From contig JADNRZ010000021.1 in the NCBI GenBank assembly GCA_015501605.1, positions 1-64,000 on the forward strand: 64,000 bases of DNA, read 5' to 3'. The notes under the pieces were generated by a model. It saw only the letters and a list, made by a program, of their open reading frames with translations, had not been told where the DNA came from and did not search any database. Source of the DNA: Panaeolus papilionaceus (lineage: Eukaryota > Basidiomycota > Agaricomycetes > Agaricales). The first letter of the stretch is position 1; each line of letters begins with the position of its first letter. A program made the position numbers and the translations under genes. Of this stretch, positions 31,303 to 41,429 are shown in pieces.

Positions 31303-33729
31303 CTATGCCTCAGGTCGGAGTACTACTCGAAGACTCTCTAGCTGCGAAAGTGTGGGCCAAACCCATTGAATGAACTTCCTAAACCTTTCTCCACCTTGCA
31401 ATGAAATGGTGTCCAACGTGATGACAAGTCGTCTGAGGGCAGGAAACAAAGTATGGATCGAGGTTTCCAGACGTCTGCAATCCGCTGGGACTGTGGATTT
31501 AGGACTTTCAAAGGGATACCCTGAGTCGTTCCACCCCGACGCTTGAATATAAAAGCAAGTGATTCCGGGCGACGGATCAGGGAATTGGAGGGTTAGGAAA
31601 GATGCTATGGAACTGATCAGTGGAGTGTTCAAAACAGTTCGCATTCGGTTGTCGCTCTGCACTCGTAATGTTCTTAAAGATTTATAAGAGTGAAGGCGGG
31701 GGTACAGCGTGTTGGGATACAGATCATGGCGAGTGGCTGAACGAGTAACGGATCATGAGCAGAGGACGATGGGGGCTATAACAAAAAACAAAGAAGACTA
31801 ACCCTTCAGTACGATTGTGAGATCTTTCAAGTCTTTGGACCGCTTGAGGATATTGTTAAGGTATACGGGATCATAGTACATTATTGACAGCCGCTCTTCC
31901 ACCACTGGACGCAAATCAAGAAGTCGTTGGCAACAAACGATGGCTGTAATGGACTTGACCCTCCATTCGGCTTCATGTTGGGGTGCACTGTCGGCAGTGG
32001 GCGGAATGTATGGCGCTGTCGTGTCATCGATATTGCGAACGGTAAGGTGCTGGAGATTTGGGCAGCTGGTTATCAGGTCCATCGGTAAACCCGTTACATT
32101 TGTGAATCTCAAGGACATAATCGATGGCATTGACACAATCTTCCGAATCGCTCCTTCCATCTCCACCCCCAAGGTGCCCCATCTAGGCGCCGATCTCAAC
32201 GCGGTTATGTGTGCCCATTCCAACGCAAACATCTTTACAGATGTCAAGCGATTCATAATCCTGGGTAACTGAGGACTGTTCCACAGCTGATTGTGCAATG
32301 ATACGATCGCTATAAATCCACCCACAAAAGTGTGGCGAGAACCTCAAGTTCGAGTCACACGAATAGATAGGTAGAGATACAAACAGATGTATTTAAGTTC
32401 TGGGGAAAATAGAATACAAACGAGCGTTGGACTACAATAGAATGAGTGAAATAATAGTAAAAATGATTTATACGACGTTAAACGTCGCTCCAGACTTCGG
32501 TAAGGCTTCTAATTGGTAGAGCGCAGCGCGCACTCTGGCTTCTGACTTCCTAATTTGGGCTTCGGACTTCGGACTTCAAGATAACTTCAAAACTCGAACA
32601 ACTTCGTTCGAGGGCTTCTTATTAAACTTCTAACTACAGTCTGCAACGTGCAAACGGCTTCTGCTTCTGCTTCTGCTTCTGCTTCTGCTTCTTCGATGTC
32701 CTTTCTCGCCTCAATCCCTCCCTCCTTATATACCTCGTCGCTCCCCCTGTCTCGGGACCATCGGATTAACCTCGGTAGGTCCGGTTTCCATCCCAATCCC
32801 GCTTTTCTCATGTTTCTCTCATTGCCATTGGTGGCTCCACAGTTGCTTATTCATCGTCTTCTCGGCGTCGCGATTTTATTGGGTGTCTCCACGTAGCTTG
32901 GTAAGCTTTCGTCTCGGCTTCATTGGACCCCTACAAAGGTGGGTGGGGCTTTTAGTCAGCTTCCTGCTGGGCTGATGTCACTTGTAGGTCCAGGTAAGTC
33001 TCGTCGCGTTGTCATTTCTTTATTTAGTATTCTTAATGAGGTGTTACTCCATGCACGAGTGCCTCCCCGTTGCTAGGTGTCGGTCCACATCGTCACCAGT
33101 CTGAAGCGGAGGTGGGCGTGTGAAAGCGACGCCTGCTCCGTCACATTCCCACCCGATGCTTCTGTGCCTCCGGATTATTAGACGCGCGACCTTAGTGTAA
33201 GTATTTCCTTTTGTTTCACACCCAGCAAACGAGTCGCGACTCGTATCTGCAATAATAGTATTTTTATTAATTTATAAATCGCGCGAATTCATGCCTGGGT
33301 ACCCGCAAGGGTCATCAGCAAGCGAACTTGTAAAGAGTTGTCGTCTTGGGCTGATTGACAACCATACAGCCAAAAAGTATGAACGTTGGCCGCGATTGAT
33401 GGGTCTTGATCAAGCATATGAAGAAACTCGGTGATTCGCTCCAAGGACCTTTGGGGTGTTCGGATTGTGAAACAACCGAGGCTGACGTGGCGGAAGAGAA
33501 AAGGACGAGTGACTCCGTTGAGGTATTTGCATGTTTGGCAACATGCGCCTATGGTCTGTATCGTTTCAAGATCCACGCCAGGGTGTCTGTATGAATACCT
33601 GGTCCAAGATGGAAGAAAAGCGAGGATATGGTGCACCAGCTCGGGGGCAAGGTCATCAAACGTGGCAGAGGTAGGGGTCGCAGGCATGCTCGTAACTCGA
33701 TGATGTCCTTCAAAACAAGAGTCATCCAC
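31303..33729 (-). CDS. F1: F-box protein with probable leucine-rich C-terminal part
   Basis: Exon 1 is 33729-33303. Intron 1 is 33302-32310 (993 nt, GTACCC..TTTATAG). Exon 2 is 32309-31803. Intron 2 is 31802-31662 (GTTAGT..ACGAG). Exon 3 is 31661-31303. Phases agree and give about 430 residues. The F-box is FDDLAPELVHHILAFLP (about residues 24-40) followed by CCQTCKYLNGVTRPFLFRHV. Such proteins link SCF ubiquitin ligases to substrates. The rest has LRR-like spacing (LITSCPNLQHLTVRNI, LKDLTIVLK, FPALRRLVITLD, LSQLESLRVVL). The second exon aligns with the decayed F2 copy (34324-35900). The very long first intron is exceptional beside the 50-140 nt introns elsewhere and appears to hold an inserted repeat. 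If that intron is not removed, the product ends after exon 1 (GTQA stop). Confidence 0.75.
32311..33280. mobile_element. Probable insertion inside intron 1 of the F-box gene
   Basis: About 960 bp without coding character enlarge the intron. TATAAATC (GATTTATA on the gene strand) flanks it on both sides (32311-32318, 33273-33280), as an 8-bp target duplication would, but no terminal inverted repeats are visible. Inside are a (GCTTCT)n run and several CTTCGGACTTCGGACTTC-like short repeats. The nature of the element is not determined. Confidence 0.4.
32657..32693 (+). repeat. (GCTTCT)n microsatellite
   Basis: About six tandem GCTTCT units within the intronic insertion. Confidence 0.9.
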
Positions 33730-34323
33730 ACAATCGATAAGGGTTTACGTTGGCTGCTGTCAACTCGCACAACCAGATATCCCTTGTATCTTAGCGGCCC
33801 GGTCGGCGTTCGATCGCTTGATTTGTACTTGATTGAAGCTGAACCACGGGGTGAAATAAGGGTTGTGAGGAGTCAATAAAAAATAGATTAATCAAGGGGT
33901 CCATTCTTGAATTTTTATCATACTAGGACACAGGCAAGCACGCCTAAGCCCTACAATTACACGAAATTTGGCATTTTAAATGCTCCGAAATATACCCCAA
34001 CGCACCCATATCAAGCGCTTCAGTTCGAGTTCCTGCCGTACATCATCAAGCCTCCACACAATGATGCATCGAATAGCTACGTGTATATATGTACCATTGC
34101 GTCTCCACTATGACAGGTAATGCCCACTTCATGACGATCATTGAAGTCTGTGCGCGGTATCTCGGCTTGTAGCTTCTTCCGGGCACCAGCACGAGCTCTC
34201 TTATTTCGGTGCGTGTCAAACGTTGAGATGTTATTTTCGAATCCTACTATTTGCGTGAACCCCAGATCAGAAACAAAGCTGTTCATCTTCCGAGTCAGGT
34301 TTATCGCTATCATAACAGCAACT

Positions 34324-35900
34324 ATGACACCCACTCTTACGATTCATGAACTGGCTCCAGAGCTCATTTATCAAATTATGGAGAATTTCAAGCCCCAAGG
34401 CCCTATAGACTATGGTGCGCCATCCGCACAAATATTATTTTCAGTGCGGAAACTTTGTCATATCAATATACCTTATTGCGATGTCTGAAAGTGAGAGACC
34501 AACCGCTTCAAGTGTGTGTGGTAACTCTACAAATGAGTGTGGGAACTCCGAATGAGTGTGCGGAAACTCTGAAAGGTAGTGCTCAAACTTCGAAAACATG
34601 TATCAAAACCAAAAAATGAATGTCCAAAGTTTGAAATGTGTACATATTGGAACTTCAAAAAGACAGCCAAACTTTCTAGTGGGTCCATAAAGTCCTCAAA
34701 ACTGCCCATAAAGTTGGGAAATGCATCGAGAAACTCCTAAAAATTGCCTAAAAAGGCAATATAATTCGATGTAAACCATTCGAACTGGAGGTGTAACGAC
34801 TGGCGGAGCTCACAAGGTGTGGAAAAACTCCTTCAGACAACAAGTTCCCACACACTTTTACAAGGTATTTCTCAAAATGTGCCCAATTTTTGCAGGTTTG
34901 GACAATTATTTCAAGGTTCTCCCTCATCTCCCACACTGGTTTTCCAAGTTTAGACAGCCCTTTTCAGAGTTTCCGCGCACACTTCGAAGGTTTCTGCAGA
35001 CACTTTGGGAGTTCATGTAGACTGATATTGCCTTTTTAGGCAATTTTTAAGAATTTCTCGATGTGTTTTCCAATTTTATGGACAGTTTCGACAACTTTCG
35101 AGGACTTAACAGACATACTAGAGAGTTTTGACTGTCCTTTTGAAGTTCAAATATTCACACATTTTAAACTTTGGACAAATATTGTTGGGTTTTGATACAT
35201 ATTTTCTGAGTTTGGACACTACCTTTCAGAATTTCCGTGCACAAGATCAGAGTTCCCGCACACACGTTCAGAGTTTCCGCACTGAAAATAATATTTGTGC
35301 GGATGGCGCACCATACATGAGTCCAGTATTGAGCACGACCTCCCGGCCGTCCGGACCATTGGTGCATTCCGTTTAGCATGTAACCATCTCATCATGCGCA
35401 AACTTTGGAACAGCCACTATTTGCCCAAGATTTTTGACCGCTTGATCTGCGTAGAGTCCTTTGGGTTCGTTATTCCGCCCATTTATCTTGTCGATCCCAC
35501 ATTCGGTTGGGATACACTCAGTGAGGAGATGAAATTGGGGATTAGCAATCTCGTATCGAAGCCGTCGGTTACAACCTTGGCCGTATTCAGATGCTTGGCT
35601 GCATTGCCAGTTACCCTGTTCGCTACCTCTCCAAGTCTCCGGCATCTCAGTGTTGGTCTTATCGACAGAGTGGAATCACTTGTCGCTTCATCTCATATGT
35701 CACTGACCACCAACGTAGCACCTCAGGTCCATCGTGAGGATGGATGGAGAATCCAGTCGCTCAATGCCGAACGAGGTTCTCAAAGTCTCTTGTTACATTC
35801 CACCATTGAAGGATGCTTGGCATGGTGCGAGTGCCCCCCGAAATACCTCAGCGCCACTCCAAACGTTCTTTGAAAGACTTGACAATACATTTGTACCTTG
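34324..35900 (+). pseudogene. F2: decayed F-box gene copy interrupted by a foldback MITE
   Basis: It begins MTPTLTIHELAPELIYQIMENF (F-box start) and runs to GPIDY, where a 901-bp MITE (34413-35313) is inserted at TA. After it the frame TIGAFRLACNHLIMRKLWNS through LPKIFDRLICVESF, KPSVTTL and PSLRHLSVG aligns with exon 2 of F1. Compared with F1, roughly 100 residues between the F-box and this part are missing, the frames on the two sides of the MITE disagree, and a further frameshift occurs about 35835. Beyond it KRSLKDLTIHLYL continues in another frame to a GTGAGC donor (about 35905). The exon-3 equivalent is absent. Confidence 0.75.
34413..35313. mobile_element. Foldback MITE, copy 1 (901 bp, TA target duplication)
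   Basis: The ends are inverted repeats starting TGGTGCGCCATCCGCACAAA and continuing TATTATTTTCAGTGCGGAAACT. Inverted complementarity continues imperfectly for some 300 bp on each side around GCCTAAAAAGGC/GCCTTTTTAGGC blocks, with a unique centre of about 250 bp. It is flanked by TA on both sides (34411-34412, 35314-35315), as for Tc1/mariner-type insertion. No coding capacity. Confidence 0.85.
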
Positions 35901-35919
35901 GTGAGCTGACCCTCATATG

Positions 35920-36295
35920 GACATGTGGATCGTGATCTCACCTTTTCGCTCGCTTCCTCCCCTGTCAATTCTTGACGTTTGTCTTTATACCCTTTGACCG
36001 TCTAATTTCGAAATCCGCTGTGTCACGGCAGAGAGTCTCACAAGAGACATATAAGCTGACACCCTAAACCTAGCCTGTGGGGTCTGGAGAGCTGTGGTTG
36101 GAATAGAGATGCTGAGATGATGCAACGTGGTTCAGGTCTGCGACGGTGACGAAACGACGGGATATACGAAAGATGGGACGACTACGACTGAAGAAAATGT
36201 CGACGACGGCGACGCTAGACGACTGGGAGCGATAAGGACGAAAACTGGGACTGACTGAAACGAAAAAACCGATGACGGCGGCGACTGGATACGTA
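35920..36295. other. Intergenic, no gene seen
   Basis: GACGAC/CGACGA-rich sequence that continues past the second MITE (37270-37450). A TGTCACGGCAGAG stretch at about 36021 resembles an LTR start, but no matching end was found. Confidence 0.35.
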
Positions 36296-37267
36296 TGGTG
36301 CGCCATCCGCACAAATATTATTTTCAGTGCGGAAACTCCATTATATGAATATACATTGGTGTAACCTCCGAAAGTGAGGGACTAGCCTGTTTAGGTGTGT
36401 GCGGAAACTCTGAACGTGCATGTGCGAACTCTGGTCTTGTGCACGGAAATTCTGAAAGGTAGTGTCCAAACTCAAAAAACATGTATCAAAACCCAACAAT
36501 GTTTGTCCAAACTTTAAAATGCGTGAATATTTGAACTTCAAACGGAGAGTCAAAACTCTCTAGTATGTCTGTTAAGTCCTTGAAAGTTGTCGAAACTGTC
36601 CATAAAGTTGGAAAACACATCGAGAAATTCTTAAAAATTGCCTAAAAAGGCAATATCGGTGTCTGTGGAAACCTTCGAAGTGCGCGCGGAAACTCTGAAA
36701 AGGGGTGTCCAAACTTGGAAAACCAGTGTGGGATGAGGGAGAACCTCGAAACAATTGTCCAAACCTGCAAAATTTGGGCACATTTGAGAAATACCTTGTA
36801 AAAGTGTGCAGGAACTTGTTGTCTGAAGGGGTTTTTCCACACCTTGTGAGCTCTGCCAGTCGTTACACCTCCAGTTTGAATGGTTTACATCAATTTTTAT
36901 TGCCTTTTTAGGCAATTTTTAGGATTTTCTCGAAGCATTTCCCAACTTTACAGGCAGTTTCGAGGACTTTACGGACCCACTAGAGAGTTTTGCTGTCTTT
37001 TTGAAGTTCCAATATGCACACATTTTAAACTTTGGACATTCATTTTTTGGCATTGATGCATGTTTTTAAAGTTTGAGCACTACCTTTCAGAATTTCCGCA
37101 CACAATATCAGAGTTCCCGCACACACATTTGGAGTTCGCACACTCATTTGTAGAGTTACCACACACACTTGAAGTGGTTGGTCTCTCACTTTCAGACATC
37201 GCAACAAGGTATATTGATATGACAAAGTTTCCGCACTGAAAATAATATTTGTGCGGATGGCGCACCA
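36296..37267. mobile_element. Foldback MITE, copy 2 (972 bp, inverted, TA target duplication)
   Basis: Same ends as copy 1 (TGGTGCGCCATCCGCAC...), with TA at 36294-36295 and 37268-37269. The unique centre is in the opposite orientation to copy 1 (for example CCACACCTTGTGAGCTC here, GAGCTCACAAGGTGTGG there). Confidence 0.85.
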
Positions 37268-37269
37268 TA

Positions 37270-38425
37270 GATACGAAAGCCAACGGCGGTGGCTACGTAG
37301 AGCGACTAGGAGACTGGGAGACGACGAAATACTGCTGAAATTGAGCCAAAAGACGGCTGGTGACGCTGATAAGACGAAACAAAACCCAAATAAAACTCAG
37401 ATACTGAATCTGAGGAGCAGGGAAGTGATCCAATCTTCAAGATAAGCTAGATACAGGTGGTATACAAACTACCAAGTAAGCCAACTACAAAAGAAGAAGG
37501 AGACGTTAAATGACAAGAAGTGAATGGAAAATCGAATAGAAAATGAGAAGAGAGCGGGGAAATTAAACATATGCAACCAAGAAAAGAACATACAAGAGGG
37601 ATACTGAATAAAACAAGTGAGGCCTGAGGAGGGGGATCGAGTTGTAGGATGTAGTAGCCGAGGGTCTAGTGAATATGTTACAAAACCCGATAAGATGCTG
37701 AACTTGGTGGTGGACGTGACATCTTGCGTGCGATCTGAATCCTGATACCGTGGTGTAGGCGCGTGCGCGATAGGCCGCGGAAATCGTCCAAAATCGCGAA
37801 ACCAACGTATGTGGGAGCAACGTCCATCATCGTGAGTGAAATGTGCCTCGAAGGTAGGAGGTCAAGAGTGACAAGATATTTATCTTGTGTTGCACTGGTG
37901 GAAATGGTCAATAGCCAACATGAGGGTAGCACGGAAGGTCTTAGGTAAGATACCAAGGATGTTGAGAGTAGAGGGGAAGGGAGGGAGGAAAAAAGAAGAT
38001 AAAGAAAATGATACTGAGCCGAGAGGTGAATGGTCGCGTCGACAAGAGAGCGTGGCGAAGTCATAGTAAAGTTACAAGGAGAGAAGTGTGGATGGAATCG
38101 CCAAGAGTTGACTCGTTCATGTAACCAAGAAGGTCGATCTGTGTGCGCACACAGTGACACAGATCGTTCCAAATCAGTGATATACGATAGTGGAGAAATG
38201 TCCAGAATGTTTGAGAGGCAACATAAGATGGACTTGAGATGAACGAGGAGAGATGCGGTGCATGTACGAATCAAGGAACCCAACGGGAGACGACGTCTGA
38301 GCAGTACACCGATGCCAATCGAAAGAAGGTGAAAAAGATACAAAAATCGAAAATAGGGGAAATACCGATAATGGGCTCATTAGTCATCATTGATATTGCA
38401 ATACCGCGACGAAACCTCATCATAT
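37270..38425. other. Intergenic and 3' flank of G3
   Basis: The last ~250 bp correspond, in reverse, to the flank behind G1 (AAACATTCTGGACATTTC context). No coding frame supported. Confidence 0.4.
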
Positions 38426-39844
38426 CTACCTCCGGGTTCGACTAAGTCGCTTTTTTAAGCTAGCGACGATTGGCACAAAAAATGATGTGACAGGGGAGGG
38501 TGTTCGACAGTGGGTGGTGGATGGGGTGGGCACATGTGGACTGTGGAGTTGATGCCAAGCTAGAGCTGCACGAGACACCTGTGGTGGCCACGGAGACAAG
38601 CAAGCGCCGGGGTCTTCCTCGTAGCGAGCATCTAGCAGGGACTGCAGCACCACCATCCCTGATATACCAATGTCATCACTGGCAAGGTCGTCCAAAAAGG
38701 CCTGAAGCGATGCTAATGCTACTGTTTCGTCCCTGAGCACCACCTCGAGAAGACGATGATCTTCACTTCCGGGACTAGTGGCGCTTCGTTTGTCCTCTGC
38801 CATCATTTGGAGTTGCTGCAGGAGAGTGGTAATTCGCCCAAGCAGGTTGTCACAGAGGAGGGATTGATATAGGGGGTTCATTGTAATATTATCAGAGTCG
38901 CCCTCGTCACAAAACCACGATCCATCAGCATCATCCAGCGAGGATAGGGCAGAACCTTTAGAAGAGGTGTCAAACTTCGTAACCACGATGTCAAGGCCAT
39001 CAGTACTCTAATAAAATTCGAAATGGTAAATGACATCTTCAACATAACAAAATATAAGCCACCGACCGCATATAGCTCATTTTTTAAGATGTTGAACCGG
39101 CGGTTGGCGTCCTCAAACTGGTTGGGGGTGAACAACGTATTCCACATTGTTGTGATTACGGTGATCGACTGAGCATTGTATAGCTTTACATATTCTCTGA
39201 GCATCTTGAAGGCATGTCGTTTTGAACCACCAATTCGGATATCGGTGATAGGTTGGAAATAGAGGAGGAAGACATATGTACTTTCGGAAGATGCCCTGGC
39301 AGGAAATGCCATTTAGAACAGGCCTACGCGTGAATTCTTTCGTCAAAAAAAAAAAAGATAACACACTGAAAAGCATCCAAACGTTCTGTGATCATTCTCG
39401 TTATCCGGCCCTCCGACAGCTTGGGGTCGAGAAACCCAGGGCTATCCATCAGTACAAACAATCTGTCAGCCCACCCAGGTTGGACGCCCAGATTGACGAC
39501 TTGATAGCAGTTGGCTTCATGGGTGACGCTTTCGAGCGAATCTTTGGATAAATGCAGGTGTTGATCTGGTGCCATTGACTCGATGAACTGGAGGAAGAAC
39601 CTCTTCTAAGTGTTGAGTCGAACCATGTCACAATATGGTACTTACAGAGCTCTTCCCCGAGCCGGTTGGACCCATTAGACTGCAAAAGGAGGAAGCAATT
39701 ATAACAAGGCGAGATAAAAGTGCTAAACAGGACACACATGTACACATCCAGACGTTCATGTTTCACTTCTTTCGCAGTTATGGGTACGATATTTATTGGA
39801 CCTTCCACTCGGAGAACAAAATATTTTTGAGCGCTGGTCGACAT
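38426..39844 (-). CDS. G3: P-loop 'G domain' GTPase-like protein
   Basis: Exons on the minus strand: 39844-39738, 39679-39646, 39602-39367, 39295-39067 and 39007-38426; about 395 residues with all joins in frame. N-terminal RVEGPINIVPITAKEV, P-loop GPTGSGKSS, MDSPGF in place of MDTPGF, LYFQPITDIRIGG, VITTMWN. The exon-5 helical region is SLLCDNLLGRITTLLQQLQ, and the basic end is KKRLSRTRR. Exons 1-4 have the same lengths as in G5 (107, 34, 236, 229 nt). A 12-nt T-run lies in intron 3. Its conserved promoter is displaced about 1.3 kb upstream by an inserted element (39935-41240), so expression may be changed. Confidence 0.8.
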
Positions 39845-39934
39845 TGTAAGTCCAGTGAGTAAAACGAGAGATGATGTTCGCAGTTTGATGTTAAGAGACG
39901 ATGAGCAGTCAACTAGTCATAGTCTGGTTAACCC

Positions 39935-41240
39935 AGCCTCTCCCGTTTTGGGGAACAACTCGATTCGGATGATCCAACCATTGGTACTCTATCTCCAACC
40001 ACGCGCCGCAAAAGATGGAGTTTTGTATATGCTAGCCTCCAGGAATGGCTCTCATGAACCACATGTGCTTCGTCATCGACGATTAAGTGTCACATGAGCG
40101 TGCCAGCACTTCACGTCCATCGCGCGTCTCATCTCTCTACCTTTTACTATCACCTCTCCGCATGCCCGAGCGTCGTTTCGGTGCTTTATTCTTTCATTTA
40201 TTTACTTTTATTTTTATCGCACCCATCATCTCCCTCGTCTATAAGTGCAAGAAGCCGCTCTATCTCTTGAATCTGTGGACTTCCGACTTATATTGACTCC
40301 ATACCCTGAGTTTCTGCCGTGCATTGTCCGAACATGTTATTTAAACAGATCAGTCCTCCTTTCAGGCATCATCCATTTCTTAAGTGTTATGTGATCCGGG
40401 CGCAGTACTATTCCTGCTTTACACCCTACACAGCTCGCTCCAAGTCTCTCCAGATTGATTTCGCGCTTTGCTTAATTCTCAACAGACACTGACTGGGGAG
40501 CTGAACTAAAACCACTAACACAATCTTTGAGATTTCGTCCATAATCTGAGTAGACTGTCTTATTATTAATTTATTGACAATTCTCGCTACTTTTATACCA
40601 TAGCCAGGTTCGATGGGTGGTAGGTTAGGGAGCCCCGGCGAAGGGGTTGACTCTTTGGTCACCCCTTCCGTCGCTCCCGGAATTTACACCTACCTCGATC
40701 AACTGGCAAGCGGAGCGAGGAACAAAAATCCTGGAAGCCTTTGGCATGTAGCACCGGTGCAACGGAACGTGTCTCTAACATTTCCACACAGGTGTAGACC
40801 ATGTACATACACCCTCCCCGAGCGATTTCTTTCAAAGTTGTACTTTGGTTCTCAGTCTGTATTTCTGTATCTAAGATATTAAAACATTTCTATCAGAGCA
40901 CTTTCTTTTGAGACATTTATTTCACGGCAACTTCTTTCACCTTGGAACCCTAAACTTGTATACGGTACAATAACCAACACCATTCCCGACTTCTGAAGGA
41001 GGAGTGGAAGAACCCATATGAGGGACTTCCCTGTGCCTGTTGGTGCAAACGCAAACCCTCCCAACCTGGTTGGCTTGCGCCGTATCAGCCTTGTGATTCC
41101 AGGCATCGGATCACCCGATCACCCCTCTGGAATTGTCCCCTCCCGATAGACTCGGAAACCCTTCAAAAAATGAGGGGCCTAGACTCTCCCGTCGAATCAC
41201 CCAGGTCCCAAATCAGGTTGATCCCAAAACGGGAGAGGCT
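39935..41240. mobile_element. 1.3-kb element with perfect 18-bp terminal inverted repeats
   Basis: Starts AGCCTCTCCCGTTTTGGG (39935-39952) and ends with its exact reverse complement (41223-41240). A related CTCTCCCGTC block lies just inside the right end. It sits between G3 and the sequence that matches the other G promoters (41241-41310), so it is an insertion. It carries a RecQ-like helicase fragment (40879-41106) and no recognisable transposase. Target duplication not clear (GGCT/AGCC context). Confidence 0.7.
40879..41106 (-). pseudogene. RecQ/DEAD-type helicase fragment
   Basis: The 75-residue frame contains FAFAPTGTGKSLIWVLPLLL (helicase motif I, Walker A) and MVLVIVPYTSLGFQGE (motif Ia region), typical of RecQ-like helicases that are abundant in mushroom genomes. 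All later motifs (DEAH, SAT, QxxGRxGR) are missing, so this is a captured or residual piece. Confidence 0.7.
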
Positions 41241-41310
41241 AGCCGAGACTATTTCTATAAATAGCACACCCAGAGCCAAGTCAACGCCTCGTTAGAGTGA
41301 CATCATATTA
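41241..41310 (-). promoter_or_regulatory. Stranded G-family promoter block
   Basis: On the minus strand: ACGAGGCGTTGACTTGG, then GTGCTATTTATAG, matching the box-plus-TATA arrangement upstream of G4 and G5. It is about 1.4 kb from the G3 start because of the 39935-41240 insertion. Confidence 0.55.
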
Positions 41311-41429
41311 AATTTAACCCCCATAAACTCGACCCCATCCAAGTGAATCAATGGGTGGCTTTCCGTCGCATTAAGGACTCTAGATAAAATTCCAGACCTG
41401 TAAGCGAGCGGACTCTGAACATTTAGTAT

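Noticed and set aside
36021..36060. LTR start (TGTCACGGCAGAG)
   Set aside because: Looks like a retrotransposon LTR start, but no matching end, target duplication or partner LTR was found.
37678..38343. 221-residue minus-strand open frame
   Set aside because: It lies in the conserved 3' flank of G3, which is non-coding in the other copies.
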